Source: Brachionus koreanus (taxonomy: Eukaryota > Rotifera > Eurotatoria > Ploima > Brachionidae). Taken from it: DNA of 64,000 nt. The notes under the pieces were generated by a model that saw only the letters and a list, made by a program, of their open reading frames with translations, made no database searches and was not told where the DNA came from. The first letter of the stretch is position 1. Every line of letters begins with the position of its first letter. Shown here piece by piece: positions 32,801 through 45,200 of this stretch. The DNA lies in the NCBI GenBank assembly GCA_016987375.1, contig PJRA01000272.1, positions 117,379 to 181,378 on the forward strand, in the 5' to 3' direction. A program made the translations under genes and the position numbers.

Positions 32801-34384
32801 TTTTTGCAAAAAATATCATTTTTTTTATCTTAATTTCTTACAAAAAAATGCTCCAAAAGAACTTAACAATTTAGTTTTCTGACCATTTTATTCAAATATG
32901 ATAAGCTACTTTATTTAATTTTAAAATACTTAAAAAATTATATTTTTTATTTTTTAACGACTAACGATGTATCAGATAACTTTTATTTACACCTTCTTAT
33001 AATAATTATCGTACAATTAGATTAATTTCGCGTATAATATATAAAAATAACAAAAATCATTATTTGAAAAACAAAAATACTGAAGTTAGGATTATTTTTA
33101 ATTGTAAATTACAAAATTAATAAAAAGTGTCAATTATACTTAAAACATATTCATTTTTTATTCATCGGAAACAAATTAACTTGATTGAAGCAATTTTACT
33201 TGAAAAAAAAACAAAGTTATCAACAAAGAAAAAAACAGTGAAATTTTGATTTTGATTATCAGTCTTCATTTATCTATTAGCTTAAAAATTCAAATTTTAC
33301 TTTTTTAAATATACAATTTTATGAAATAATGTCTTTTTTAGAGGAAATTCCAAACAATATCTCATTTTAGGAATGCATATTTTTTGGTAAAGAAAATACG
33401 ATATATAATTTGATTTTTCATCAATATGTTGATACCCAAGAAAATTAAAAATTGTTTCCTATTCTATTCAATTTCTACCAAATAATTCAAAAAAGCTTAT
33501 TATTTTTTTTAAGATACAAAATAAAAGTGCATTTTAAAATTCTATTACATAAATTTAGTCTCTCTATAAAAAAATATTTGTGTTAAAGTTTTCTCTTTAG
33601 CTGCATGAAAATACTATTCTTTCTTTTTGATTCAAAATATTCTTATGCCAACTAAGAAAGTTTGATCAAATAAATAAGTTCAAATATAATTTATTTTTTG
33701 ATTTTTTTCTTAAACAATATTTAACTTAATAGAAATATAAGGTTTCTAAAACCATATTTATTCTTTATGTAAATTATAGTTTAACGAAGGTAATCAAACA
33801 GATCCGTGATAGTATAGTGGTGAGTATCCCCGCCTGTCACGCGGGAGACCGGGGTTCAATTCCCCGTCACGGAGTTTTTTTTTTGTTTGTGAAAATTGAA
33901 AATGCAAAAATATTAAAAACATAAAAAAAACACCTATTCAAATTCAGGTAATTTTCAGAAATGATTAATAAGTATTACCTCGAATTGTGGAGATTTAGAA
34001 CTGAGTCTATAAGCAAAAAGAGAATCAGTGTATTTTCCATTTCTTGGATGATGATTCACACAATACAATTGTCGGTCATTCAGGTCTATTAAATTTGTTC
34101 TGTAGTTGATGAAATCTAGTTGTCTGTCACACACATGACATCTGAAGCATAACTTGTGATATTTGTGACCCATAACTGGCCCCATCAATTCTAAATTAAT
34201 AAAATTATATATTTAATAATTTTTGATTAATAAATTACTAATTACCCAATGGATATATGTATTTGTTGCATCTTTTGCAATAGTCATTTTCAGCATCCTC
34301 TCTGTATAAATTGAATGTCGAGCCTTTTGTTGGACTAACAGTTCCACTTTGATAATAGCTTGAGTTAAGCCGATGTTCAGTCAT
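29896..34384 (-). CDS. LIM-domain and C2-domain protein with internal motif array, four exons
   Basis: Minus-strand exons 34246-34384, 33979-34190, 30065-32116 and 29896-30006 join in phase to 837 residues. One LIM domain spans residues 36-93 (C36-C39-H58-C61, C64-C67-C90-H93) and crosses an intron. Residues about 172-285 are an extreme Glu/Arg-rich helix. Residues about 370-670 hold eight related motifs, such as NLKDVFQEARLADMSRSE, NLRDIFYEAALATMNRSD, NMTNVKKVIKDIQRIEGY and NMTNVKEIVTDIQKIEGY. A C-terminal C2 domain (about 693-800) has a PKC/synaptotagmin-like loop 1 (DPKGMIDPYARVYLHPDE) and LNPxW-like INPKWQETF. Loop 3 (KDERGFFEKPDTKFLGE) lacks the usual Asp pair, so calcium binding is doubtful. 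The last exon completes the domain. No vertebrate counterpart comes to mind. A cytoskeletal or membrane-linked scaffold is a guess. Confidence 0.85.
33803..33874 (+). tRNA. tRNA-Asp (GTC)
   Basis: 72 bases. Acceptor stem TCCGTGA pairs with TCACGGA, discriminator G. The D arm contains TAGTATAGTGGTGAGTA (A box). Anticodon stem CCCGC/GCGGG closes the loop CTGTCAC with anticodon GTC. The T arm CCGGGGTTCAATTCCCCG contains the B box GGTTCAATTCC. All stems pair. No intron and no encoded CCA. It lies on the opposite strand inside an intron of the LIM-C2 gene. Confidence 0.97.
33875..33884 (+). terminator. RNA polymerase III terminator
   Basis: Ten consecutive T directly follow the tRNA-Asp discriminator base, the standard pol III stop signal. 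Confidence 0.85.
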
Positions 34385-35015
34385 TTTAATAACTTTAATT
34401 TATCTTAAAAAAATTTAAATTTATTCAAATATCAAGTCAATAAATCTAACATCAGATGTAGGTACATAATTTTATGTTTACAAAAGATTTTATAAATTTT
34501 TTTTTCTTTTTAAAGAGAAAAAAAACTTAAATTAGACGAATTAGTAATTAAATATTCAAATGAAAATTTGTTTCGTATCAAAACTGGAACAAATATTTGA
34601 ACAAGAAACAAATTGTCTTAGACTAGATACCGACTGTTTTTAAAATATCGGTCAAATTTAAATTGGATTATTTGAAGAAAAATTTAAAAAAAAAATTGAA
34701 AAACCTAAGGTAATTTATTGCTGCCCGATTTTATTTCTTTAAATATAAAAAAAAAATAAGCTTCGAGGATTTATGAAACATTTAAAAATGAAAAAATTTA
34801 CTAAACAACAAAAAATAGCTAAAATTTTAAACGAACCAAAAAAAAATAGAAAAAAAATTTTTAAGTTGTTTTTTTTATTTTGTAAGTTTTATAAGTTAAC
34901 TAATATTTATATAAAAAATGTAGAAAAATTTAGAAATTAACGAATAGCTCAAAATTAAAAGTAACCTCCTACCTTTAAAGGTAGGTAAAAAATAATAAAT
35001 TACTAATTTTCAGAA

Positions 35016-35105
35016 TTATGCTTTGGCACGCGGCAATTCTATGTTTTGCTGGCGTTTGGCCAGCTCTTTAAAAGCTAGCATATCCTGGCGAGCTATTGTC
35101 TTTGT
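35016..35105 (-). CDS. Orphan terminal coding exon, gene unknown
   Basis: On the minus strand, an acceptor CTAAATAG at 35106-35113 is followed by 29 codons (TKTIARQDMLAF... ELAKRQQNIELPRAKA) and a stop at 35016-35018. Base composition jumps well above the surrounding A/T-rich sequence, as in real exons here. It should be the last exon of a minus-strand transcript coming from above 35105. The nearest candidate, the STARD10-like gene, has its own stop at 36066, and I find no suitable donor in it. It may belong to an alternative transcript or to a gene with short exons I could not see. Confidence 0.4.
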   Translation of the reverse strand, partial: TKTIARQDMLAFKELAKRQQNIELPRAKA

Positions 35106-36065
35106 CTATTTAGGAAAAAATAACTTTCGTATCAAGTTAATAAATCATTTTGACTTAATGAATCATAAACCATTGTGCTTAATTATTTCGTATTAATCAT
35201 TTTCGACTAAATATTCGAGTCTTTAACATTTTATTCAAATCTTAAAGTAAATATGCGATTAATAAGATTCGCAAAGGCTTATGAACAATTCTTAAATAAT
35301 CTTAGGAATTTGTGTATCGTGATGGGCACCACTCTTTTCAAGTAAAGATTCAAATTCCGTTGTTGGAAATTATTGCTTGAAAAACACTAAAGGGATGTAG
35401 TGAATTATAATAATGCTGTTCGAATTTCATTTTTTTTTGATTACTCTTACCTAGTTGATTTAAATTCGAAACTTGTTAAATCATAAAATATTTTAAATTA
35501 TATTTGCCTTAAATAAATAATCTTAATAGTCTTCTACTTTATGCCTATAAGCAACAACATTTGATTCGGAACCTAGTGCAACTTTTGTATTTAAAACTAA
35601 ATTAGACTTCAAAAACACTTGACAAGAATAATAAAATTTTTTTTTTAAATCGAAAAGGTTTATATTTTCAAATAATCAGCTACAAAAAGCACCTCCAAAT
35701 GAAAATAACCTTGTTTTTTGCTGGCAAATTAAATTTTAGGTTAGATAATTATTTCTTTTGTGGGCAATAAATTGAATTTTATCAAATAATTATTTAAATT
35801 TCTCCTTCTTTAAAGATATTTTATTTTAATCAAAATAAAGTTTTTATATTTTTTTTTAAATCAGGAAAAATGAATAAAAAATTTTTATAAAAAAAAAAAC
35901 AATTAATAGACATTTAATAAGTTCTATTAATAAAATAAATAGTTAACCAATTTTTTAAATATCTGAGCCAAATCAGTTGCAGAATACTGATCAAGAATAA
36001 ATAAAAAAAATTCTGAAAACTATTGAATATTTTTATTTTCGAAATTTATTAATTTATCTATCTCA

Positions 36066-36851
36066 TTATGTATCTAGTTGATTTTCTTCAATTTTAGTTT
36101 CGTCACGCATTGACTCTTTGGTTTGTTCAGTATCAAATTGCTTGATGTCATTCCAATCAATGTAAGGCACTTTGCTTTGCTCAGGATAAACCCATGGCAT
36201 AAAGTCAGGATTATGTTTTTTTTTCCATTTATCGTATTTTAAGCAAGCTTGATGCATTTTGTCAACAAATTTTGGTCCATATAGTTTAGTGGTTAGATTA
36301 ACTATCCAAGCAGGCAGGCCACCCGGATCTGATTGAGAAACAAAATAGAATGTGCAAGTTTTGGGTGATGTGGGACGAATTAAAGTAGCCGTCAAGTAGG
36401 AAATTCCTCGGACACGGTCCGATTTAGCCGGACATTTCGCATGATTTACAGAGTGATTGAATATTACTTTATCTCTATTTTCTCCGTAGTCTTTCCAGCA
36501 TCGCTGTATAACAAAATCTCGATTTCTGAAGGGCTTCGGAAATTTAATCGAGTAATAAATGATATCACTGTTGCAACTTATTTGGCATATGTCAGCACTT
36601 TTTTCTTTACGCTCATCCCAGTAATTACAATACTCTTGGTCTTGAACTACATCGTATAGACACTTTGCCGGGCATTTGTAATCAGCTATGGCTCTAAGAA
36701 CTTTAAATGGACATTTATCGTTTACTTTTGTATAAATTTTTACATCTTTTTTTGAGTTTTCTAAGGTCCAGCCTTCTTCCTGTTGACACATTTCACGTAT
36801 AAAATCAAAATCTTCATCGCTAGGAATTTTTACTTCACCAAGTTTGTACAT
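36066..36851 (-). CDS. STARD10: START-domain lipid-transfer protein, STARD10-like
   Basis: Single exon, 261 residues. Nearly the whole protein is one START domain. Diagnostic STARD10/PCTP-group blocks: VKIPSDEDF at the N-terminus, CLYDVVQDQEY, the strand YYSIKFPKPFRNRDFVIQR, SVNHAKCPAKSDRVRGISY, QSDPGGLPAWIVN, and the C-terminal helix HQACLKYDKWKKKHNPDFMPW followed by YPEQSKVP. STARD10 transfers phosphatidylcholine and phosphatidylethanolamine between membranes. This copy is about 30 residues shorter than human, mainly in the disordered acidic tail. No signal peptide, so cytosolic. Orthology to STARD10 rather than PCTP rests on the PWxYPEQ region. Confidence 0.9.
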   Translation of the reverse strand: MYKLGEVKIPSDEDFDFIREMCQQEEGWTLENSKKDVKIYTKVNDKCPFKVLRAIADYKCPAKCLYDVVQDQEYCNYWDERKEKSADICQISCNSDIIYYSIKFPKPFRNRDFVIQRCWKDYGENRDKVIFNHSVNHAKCPAKSDRVRGISYLTATLIRPTSPKTCTFYFVSQSDPGGLPAWIVNLTTKLYGPKFVDKMHQACLKYDKWKKKHNPDFMPWVYPEQSKVPYIDWNDIKQFDTEQTKESMRDETKIEENQLDT

Positions 36852-37849
36852 TTTTTATGCTTTTGCGCATTGGTTAAAAATTTCTATCGTTTCGATATTA
36901 AATACCAGATTCTATTTCTAGTCAAGTGAAAATCAAGCGAAGAATTTTTCAAATAATTTATGTTTTAATTATTTTTTCAAAAGAAAAATATAAATTGATA
37001 AAATAGTCAATTTATTTTTTTTATAAAGAAAAGAAAGATTAAACATTTAATTTAGTCATTTTTTTAGGTTTTTTAAAAAGATTAAGGGATTCTTTGAATT
37101 TATTTTGATGATTAGTAAATTTTATAAACATTTAGATATATGATAAGTATCAGAGAAAGTCTGTTTTTCGACTAATAGTGTTGAAAATTTCAAATCTTGA
37201 TTATTTTGGTGCAAAAAAAAAAAATTATTTTCGTCATACATTATTCCAGGTAATAAATAGCCAAAAATATTTTATTCTTGAATAAAAATATCTTTAAAAA
37301 CAGACACACTTGAAATTTTTTTATGTATTTTTTTCATAATTAAAGTCAAAATTTTCAAATATAAAACTCTAAAATAAATTGAATCAAGCAAAAGAAAAAC
37401 AAGCAGATAGTAATGAGAAAATACATGTATAATTTATTCTTAGAGCACTTGTTTAGATGCTGATTTTTTTCAGCTATTTTGAGACTTAGGTATGGCGTTA
37501 AACTCTGTTCTCTTTAGTGTTTACATAATCAATGACTAATCTGTATTCGTCAATCATTATTATTCAGTCTTTTCCACGACTTTACCATCTTTAATTTAAG
37601 CAATGAATCAAAAAACTTAACAATTAAATTTATGCTCAATTTAATCATAATTTTTCTTATTTGAAAAATCTTAGAGCTAATTTCAATTTTAGATTGAAAA
37701 AGTTAATGTTATTTTATTTTATTATTTATTTATTTTCTGTACAGAGCTAATGCTCCTTCAGATTAAAAAATAAAATTTACATATGTTTAAATTTCTGATG
37801 GCTCAGCAAAAAAGGAAGAAATAGTAAGGTAGCAATTACACAATGAAGC
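36852..37849. other. Intergenic AT-rich region
   Basis: 5' flank of the START gene. A stretch near 37742-37770 (ACAGAGCTAATGCTCCTTC) may be the 3' end of the adjacent retroelement fossil. No gene is seen. Confidence 0.4.
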
Positions 37850-38440
37850 CGGGTATTCGATATTTCTTGATTCGAAACCCACTTTATATTCATATGATTA
37901 CCAATGGAATTGAATGACTCAGTCCTGTCCTAACATATCTCTCAATCAGTTCAAAAAGTTAATTCGAGACTGTTAGCAATTTAAGTTTCGAGACTGTATT
38001 CTGAATTGCTGGTAATTTTTCGATATTTTTTTCTGAAAATGAATTCAAGCAAGGAAAAGAATAGTCTAGGATTGATGCGACTAAAGATTTATAAAGGTTT
38101 CCTAACGTTTTTTGATTAAAACCCCATTTTTTGTTTGACAGTATCTTAATTAGATTTAGCCTTGAATTGCAACGTTCTTTTATCTCTTCAACAAGTAGAT
38201 TAAAATTTAGTTTAGAATCAAATATTATACCTAGAAACTTAATTTCTTTTTGGCTTTCTATTCTGTTAAGATATCACTTTCATTCTTGTACTTAAAGTAG
38301 ACTACTGAACACGACTTTTTAACTAACTTTATATCTTCATTGTCCATTTAATTATCCATTGTTCTAGTCCATTCGTGTATTTATTTACCTTATTTTCAAG
38401 GTTCTCCTTTTTATTGTAAATAAAAAAAGTAACTAGATCA
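37850..38440 (-). pseudogene. Non-LTR reverse transcriptase C-terminal fossil
   Basis: The minus strand reads, with frameshifts, LGIIFDSKLNFN, then RCNSRLNLIKILSNKKWGF, NQKTLGNLYKSLVASILDYS and LPAIQNTVSKLKL. This is the order of thumb/post-RT motifs in CR1/Jockey-type elements (LGVxFDxxLxF, IDYS, IQNxA). Several stops, no intact frame. Confidence 0.7.
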
Positions 38441-38526
38441 CCCGAAACACTGATTTACTAAATACTGAAAAGGAAAAGTAAAATGTTTTGATCATACTAT
38501 CAGTTTTCAAATTTGATCAAAACATT

Positions 38527-38727
38527 TTAACACAAGACAGTCCGGGTGTATTTAATGTAAACGAATTATATATTTTTTCTGAAAATTAATTAAAAATTTT
38601 TAGGAATTAAAAACAAGACGTTTAGTTTTTAAAAGCTTTTTTATAGAATTTTATTTCTTTTAAAAAATATTTAAGTTTCAATAAAAAAAAAAGGTCTATA
38701 AAAACCCCTCAGGCTTTCTAGTGTTAA
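38527..38727. repeat. TTAA-type MITE (family A variant)
   Basis: The left end TTAACACAAGACAGTCCGGG and right end CCCCTCAGGCTTTCTAGTG followed by TTAA pair imperfectly. 201 bases. The right end mixes the CTAGTGTTAA of family B with the CCCTC-GGC core of family A, which links the two families. Confidence 0.6.
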
Positions 38728-39051
38728 ATGCGCATTTGTATTCTATTGTATTTTTAGATTTCAATTACACTCCTTTTTCATTAGATTAAAAATAAAGCTT
38801 AGAAATGTTTAAAAAACTTAAAAATCTGCGATGAAATTTATTGATCAAATTTGAAAAATGATAATTTGATCAAAAATTTTACTTATCTAATGAAAAAAGA
38901 TACAATAGGCGGAAAAATCAATGCGAATATGACGAAAATGTATCAAATAAATAAATTAATTTAGCGTTGAAGGAAAGTAGCATCGAGACCTATGTAAATT
39001 TATGACTTTTAAAAATTAACTTCAAAATACATGATGATTTGATTTAATTTA

Positions 39052-39275
39052 TTAACACTAGAAGCACCAAGCATTTTTTCAGGTTTTTTTAATTCAAAAA
39101 TATTTTATAAAATAACTAGAATAATTTTATAAAGTAATATCATATTTAAAAAAAAAATTTTAAATCTACATAAATCAAAAAAGATATATTCATTTGAAAA
39201 ATCTATTCAAAAGATACGAGGATTTAAAAATTTTCAAAAGAGTCAAAATGACTCCTTTGGTGCTTCTAGTGTTAG
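39052..39275. repeat. TTAA-type MITE (family B), near complete
   Basis: The left end TTAACACTAGAAGCACCAAG and right end TTGGTGCTTCTAGTG followed by TTAG are near-perfect inverted repeats. The last TTAA base is mutated. The interior matches 1-149 and 17185-17407. Confidence 0.75.
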
Positions 39276-42200
39276 ACTAAAATAATAGAAAAAGTTACAT
39301 TTGCAAAGCATCAAAATCATTTTACGTTAAGTTTAGTTGATCTATGATGATAGATGACCAATTTCTCACATATTAAATTGTAAACATTACAATTTTATCC
39401 ATTTTTTCCTCATGAAGTATTATATATTTTTCTGACTCTTGTTCATCTTGATTTTTAATATTAGTAAAATCAATTGTATAATCTTTAAAATGTTAAATAA
39501 ATTTTTATAACTAAAAATTGCATGATCATTTAATTAATAAAAAATTTCTTTTTGATATGAGAGTCTTCGACAAAGCTTGAAGATTTAATTCTGGTATGAA
39601 GCTCTAATTCTTAATTTACTATATAATAATATTGTATTTTAAGCTTTCATATTTTTATATTTTCCAAAAATTTTATGCAATATTTCTGAAAATTTTAATT
39701 CAGCATTTTGATAATTGAATGATTTGGAAAGCTTTTTAAAAAACTTGTTAAAGCTTGAATTAAATTTTTGGAAATATAAAAATATGAAAAGTAAAAATGT
39801 TTAATTATTCAAATTTTGCCTTAAAATCTACTTTTTAAATAATTTTTGAGCACGATCATCAGAATTTGATCATAAACTTTAATTTGATTTCTCTTGTGCC
39901 GTTTTAGAGGCAAATATTTAAAAAATGTAAGTTGATCAAATCTCATCTGTTCGAAAATTTAGAAAAAGTTTCGAATTAAATACTAATTCCATTCTGTTAT
40001 TTAATTTCCAGCTTACTTTTCTTGTTTTAGTTAGGTAGAGATAAACTGATAGATTATCAAACTTCAATAAAATCTATAATTAACAAACTCTGACACATTA
40101 TTATAAATAAAAATAAATTAAGTTTTAAAAATGGTTTAATTAGGAAAATTTCCTAATTAACATAGCATGTCGAAAACTGATTTTTTTATTTATAATCAAA
40201 AGGAATGCCCATAATGAATTTCACCAAATGATTAAAATAATTTTTTTTAATTTATTTAAATTTACCTGATGATAATAGCTAGAAAATTAATCTAAAACAT
40301 TGTAAAAAAATTTATCATTTTTATTAAAGAAAATTTTTATTATATAAGAATTTTATTTTTTCCAAATATCTTAATAATTTAATTAATCTTTTGCACCCGC
40401 ACGTGAAATATAAGATTTATAATTTTAAAATTATTTTTTTAATGAAATGCAAAATAAATTGGGGTTATTTTTTAATATCATAATTTGTATTTAAGTTAAA
40501 GATTAAAGAGATCATTTTACATGCTTTTTGAATGAATAAATTAAAAAAGGATATCTATTGTCTTTTTTGGGGTCATTAATTTTTACTCTCTTATTTACAA
40601 TCCTTTTTATTTCTAAAAATTAGGCTGATGTGGCATAATTTTTTCAAACAGATTGCAAAATTAGCCATGATTTTTTATTCTGCAAATATTTAGTAATTAA
40701 TTTAAATTTTTCTCCTCATGTCCTTAAAAAGCCGATTCTTCTGTAATTAATAAATTTATTTAATATAACTATCATTTAATTTAGTAAAATTAAGATTATT
40801 GATTAGGAATTAAAAGTTTACAAGGAAATATTTTATTTTTCTGTAAGAAATTCAATATTACAGATTTCTTGACTAAAATTTTTAAACTTAATATTTAATT
40901 TATGTTATTATAATTTTAGATAAAAGTCATAAATTTTATTTTTTATCAAAATTTATAAATTTCAATAGGGCATTTTGTTGATAGTTAATTGCTATGGCAA
41001 GAAAAACTTAGATCAATTTTCAAATTGTTCTTTTTAGATATCGAACATTATTTCAATAGGAATACAAATTCAAGCCACAACGGATGTTTTTAAAAATAAG
41101 AAATTCTTTATCACAAATTTCAAAAATCATAACTTAAAACCCTTTGAATTTATTTAGCTCTCAAAAAGAAAAGAAGTTTCATATCGAGATATCCTATCTA
41201 GTTGGTAACCAAATCTTGTTTTTCTATTGTGAAATTAAATACAAATTTTTAATCTCCTCTTTTTTATAATTTAACAGTATTCCAACCCTTTACTTTCATT
41301 GAATAAATTGCTTTATATTTCTCATAATTTGAAATAATTTGAAAATTGAAGAAGAAAAGCTCTTCAATTTCTTTGCCATAAATGATTTTAAAATAAAATT
41401 AAAAAAAAAAAATTTATTTAATTTTAATTTTATTTTTTTTCGTCAAATCGTTGTACAACATTTAAGTATTATATATTACATTGTAGCTAAGACTCTTAGC
41501 TGTCGAATGATATACTCTTTAAAGTCACTTTTTATTGATATAAAATTTAAATTTTCATAATTTTATCTTTATCAGATCATAATTTTTTTTATAATTGAAA
41601 TTTCGGATAAGCTATATTGGGCACCCATTAATTAGTACTAATTTTGTAATTTATGCCGTGGGGATTGTTCTCAGCAGAAGAAAGAGTAGACGCGCTGCTT
41701 TCCAACCTGTTATAGGCACAATATTTTGTTATCTTTTAGAAAATTTGTGCCTGATATTATTAAGAAAATAGCAAATGAAAAATTTTTAAAATAATAAGTT
41801 TCAGTTTTCAGTTTCATATCGAAAATATATAAAAATGGAAATGAAATTATTGCATAAAAATATAAAGCTAACAAAATTTGACAAAATTAATTATAAAAAT
41901 AAGCAAAATGATTCAATAATGTCTTAAAAATAAAAATTAAATTTAAATTATTAAAATTAATTATGTGATAGAATATAGAATTACTAAAATGCTAACTAAA
42001 TTTTCTTGCTAAGTATTCTTTGGAAAAAAGGCCTCTGGAAATGATAAAATCAAAGCCTTTAGCAAAATTTGATTAATTATGGAATATAGCCTTTTTTTCA
42101 TAAATCACAATGTTCTTGTTATGTTTTTTCATTTTACTTTTTCGATAGGATTTAGTTTTAAAGCCACCTTGTGTTTCTTTATTTATTTTAGATACTCTTT

Positions 42201-45200
42201 CAAATTGCTTATCGAACTTATCAAATTTCGCTCATCACACCCAACAAAGCTTTAAACCTGATTTTAAATTATGGAGCTAATTTTATCATGCAAATCAAAA
42301 CACAGTAATAAAATTTAAATAGCATTTTTTCTAATTAAAATAAATGCACGTCACATATTTGGTGTATTATTCAAAATATTTTAGAAATTATGCTACAGTT
42401 AATGCATCATTTTATAAATAGAATATGAATACATTTATCAAACATAATTTTAAGTTGATAAGACTTTTTTTTAGGAAATCTAAAACTTCTAGGAAGTATT
42501 AAAAAAATAAGCATCAATAATGTCATTTTTGTTATCATTTTCGTAGAGTTTGCATCACTAATTTCTGTTCGAAGAAAATCACTGAATTTTCTCTAAAAAT
42601 CTAATTTTAATCATGATTAATTTTAAAGCTGATAAGAAAATAAAAGCTAATTAATTTAGATATTTTTGATTTACGTGAATCTAATGAAAGATAAGAAAGA
42701 TTAAAGTCAGTGAATAAGTTTAATCAAATTTTTTAATCAAACTTTGCTTACATTCGATTTTTATTAAGTGGATTTTAATATTCATAAATTTATTTTTAAA
42801 GAGCCACCTTTAATTTTTTAAAAAAGCGAAATAAGAGGAGCATGTTCTTGCAAGCACTTTTTATTTGAAAGTAAAATTCCAAAAATACATTACACTGAGC
42901 TAAAGTATTTTAATATAGAATGGTAGAAGTTTTTGAAATTTAATTATTTAAAATTTAATGAAGAATCAATTTCCAATACAGTGAATATTTTTTATATTAA
43001 TAATAATTAGATAATTTTTATATATCTAAAGAACATTAATTAAAATTATAAAATTTTGGTTTAATTTTGTACAAGGTTTAATTTCCCTAGAGTCTGCTAA
43101 ATTATTTAATTAATTTTCAAAAAATTATTTATTTACTAAAAAGGTGGAATTAAAAATTTCTAAAATTTTAAAAATCTAGTTTGAATTTTTTTAAAGAGTC
43201 ATTAAATTTTCAAGCTTAAAAATCGAGGGTTAGAAAATTAAAATTTAACAATAAAGGTTTTAAAATTTTCTAGTCTTTGTAAAGTTGATGATTTCTTTTT
43301 AGATAAGAATTTCGAATATTTAATTTACAAAGTTGCGTATCTATCAAGCCCTAGTTATTCTGAAGGTGTAAAATAATTTTTCAGCATTTTACATTTGGTT
43401 ATAATAAGATTGATGGTTTAAGTTTCTTTATTAATTTCAACTCATGGATTGAACGGTAATCAAACTAAGGATAATAGAATTTGTCAAGAATGTTTGGCGT
43501 GTTGTATTACAATAAAAAAAGAAATAAAATAACATAGAAAAATGTGAATTTTAGCATGCTTCATTTCAACCAAATATTACCATCAAATTTTCACGTTTGT
43601 TCAACTAAACAGTGACAAAAATTCAACAGATCAAATAGTCTTAAACTATATAGTGAATAAATTGTAATATATTTATTGAAAAACATTAATTTTGATAATA
43701 TTAAGGTAAATTTCTTATATTTTTAAAGAAAAAAAAACAAGATACTTTATTATTTAAATTTTTCTTTCAAAATAACTAATTAAAAACGAGTTTTATTATA
43801 ATTAGTCTAGTAAGTAAATATAGTGAACAACAATTTAATAAAAAATTCTCTAATACTGCTCGTAATTTTTCTAGCATTTTTGAAATGCTAATTTTATTGT
43901 TAAATAAATTATTGTTTTTGTTTGTTTTAGATTTAAGAAAATGCCGCTAAAAGTTTGTCAACAGTAATTTTTTATTTCACTTATTTGTTTTTTATGATTC
44001 AGAATTAATAATTTAGAATTTATAAGTCTATTTTAGAAAGGAAATAAAAAAAAGATTAAGCAGAATTAAAACTCTAATTATTTTTAGATTTTTTAAAATT
44101 TTAAACTAAATATAACTATTTAATGATGGTTTAAATTTTTTTTAAATTTTAAGTCCCATTCAGAATATATTAATTTTAATGCTAAAGAAAGAAAAAAATT
44201 TATCTGCTCTATTAATTAAGTTTGTATAAGTTTGCCGCCTTAAGCTTTTTTTTGAATTTATTTTTTGATATACATAAGAGTTCATTTACTAAATGAATTT
44301 TTCAAATCGATTTAGTGTGACACATTTTTTACACATTCAATTTATTATTTAAAAAAATCAATTTAAATAAAATTAATGAAAATGGTATTTAGAATGATAT
44401 ATTTATTAATAGATTTAAATTTTATAAATTAAAATTCAAATAAATACGTAATAAACTAAAACTATAATAATGTTATTCTATTATGTTCAAAAATCTTAAT
44501 TAAGAATTAGTTATGGATTGGATATTGATTTTAAATGCCTTCTAATGATATGTTATATTTACATATAAGAAATATTGTTGTCTAAACAAATAGGTTGAAG
44601 CAAACGAAATTTTTACAGATTGGTTTAATCAGGGTTAAACAATGGAAGCAAACAATCTAGACTTTTTTAATGAATCATTGAGAGTGCTATTTAAATCCTT
44701 TTTTGGCTTGTAATATACCCCCTAGTAATGCAGACCTAATATCAATATATGATAGAGCATCAACAATCAAGAATGAGCCATTATTTCATGAGAATCAATA
44801 AGATGAATAGATCGAAATTCCTATTTCTAGTGACTAATCCGATATTTTAAGAATTAAGCTTAAAAATTGTGTTCAAATTTAATCTAATTTTAACAAGATG
44901 AAATTTCTATAATTTTTGACAAAAATATTTGATCAATTTTTAATTAATTAAATCTTTAAAAAAATTTTTATTATCATGTTTAGGTATAACCTAATTATAA
45001 GCATCTACTAATAAATTGAGTTTGATTAGAAATAAAACAACAAAAATTGAAGTTTAAAAATTTTTTAGCTTTAGTGCCGAAGAATTTCACACATTCAAAA
45101 AAAATTTCGAAAAATATTTTATAAATTATTCTTTGAGTACATACTTTTTTTCGAAAAAGACATATAGGCCTTTCTTTAATCTAAGGTAAAAATCTTAGCT

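Noticed and set aside
41339..41560. 73-codon plus-strand frame in the gene desert
   Set aside because: Starts with a non-ATG codon and is low-complexity.
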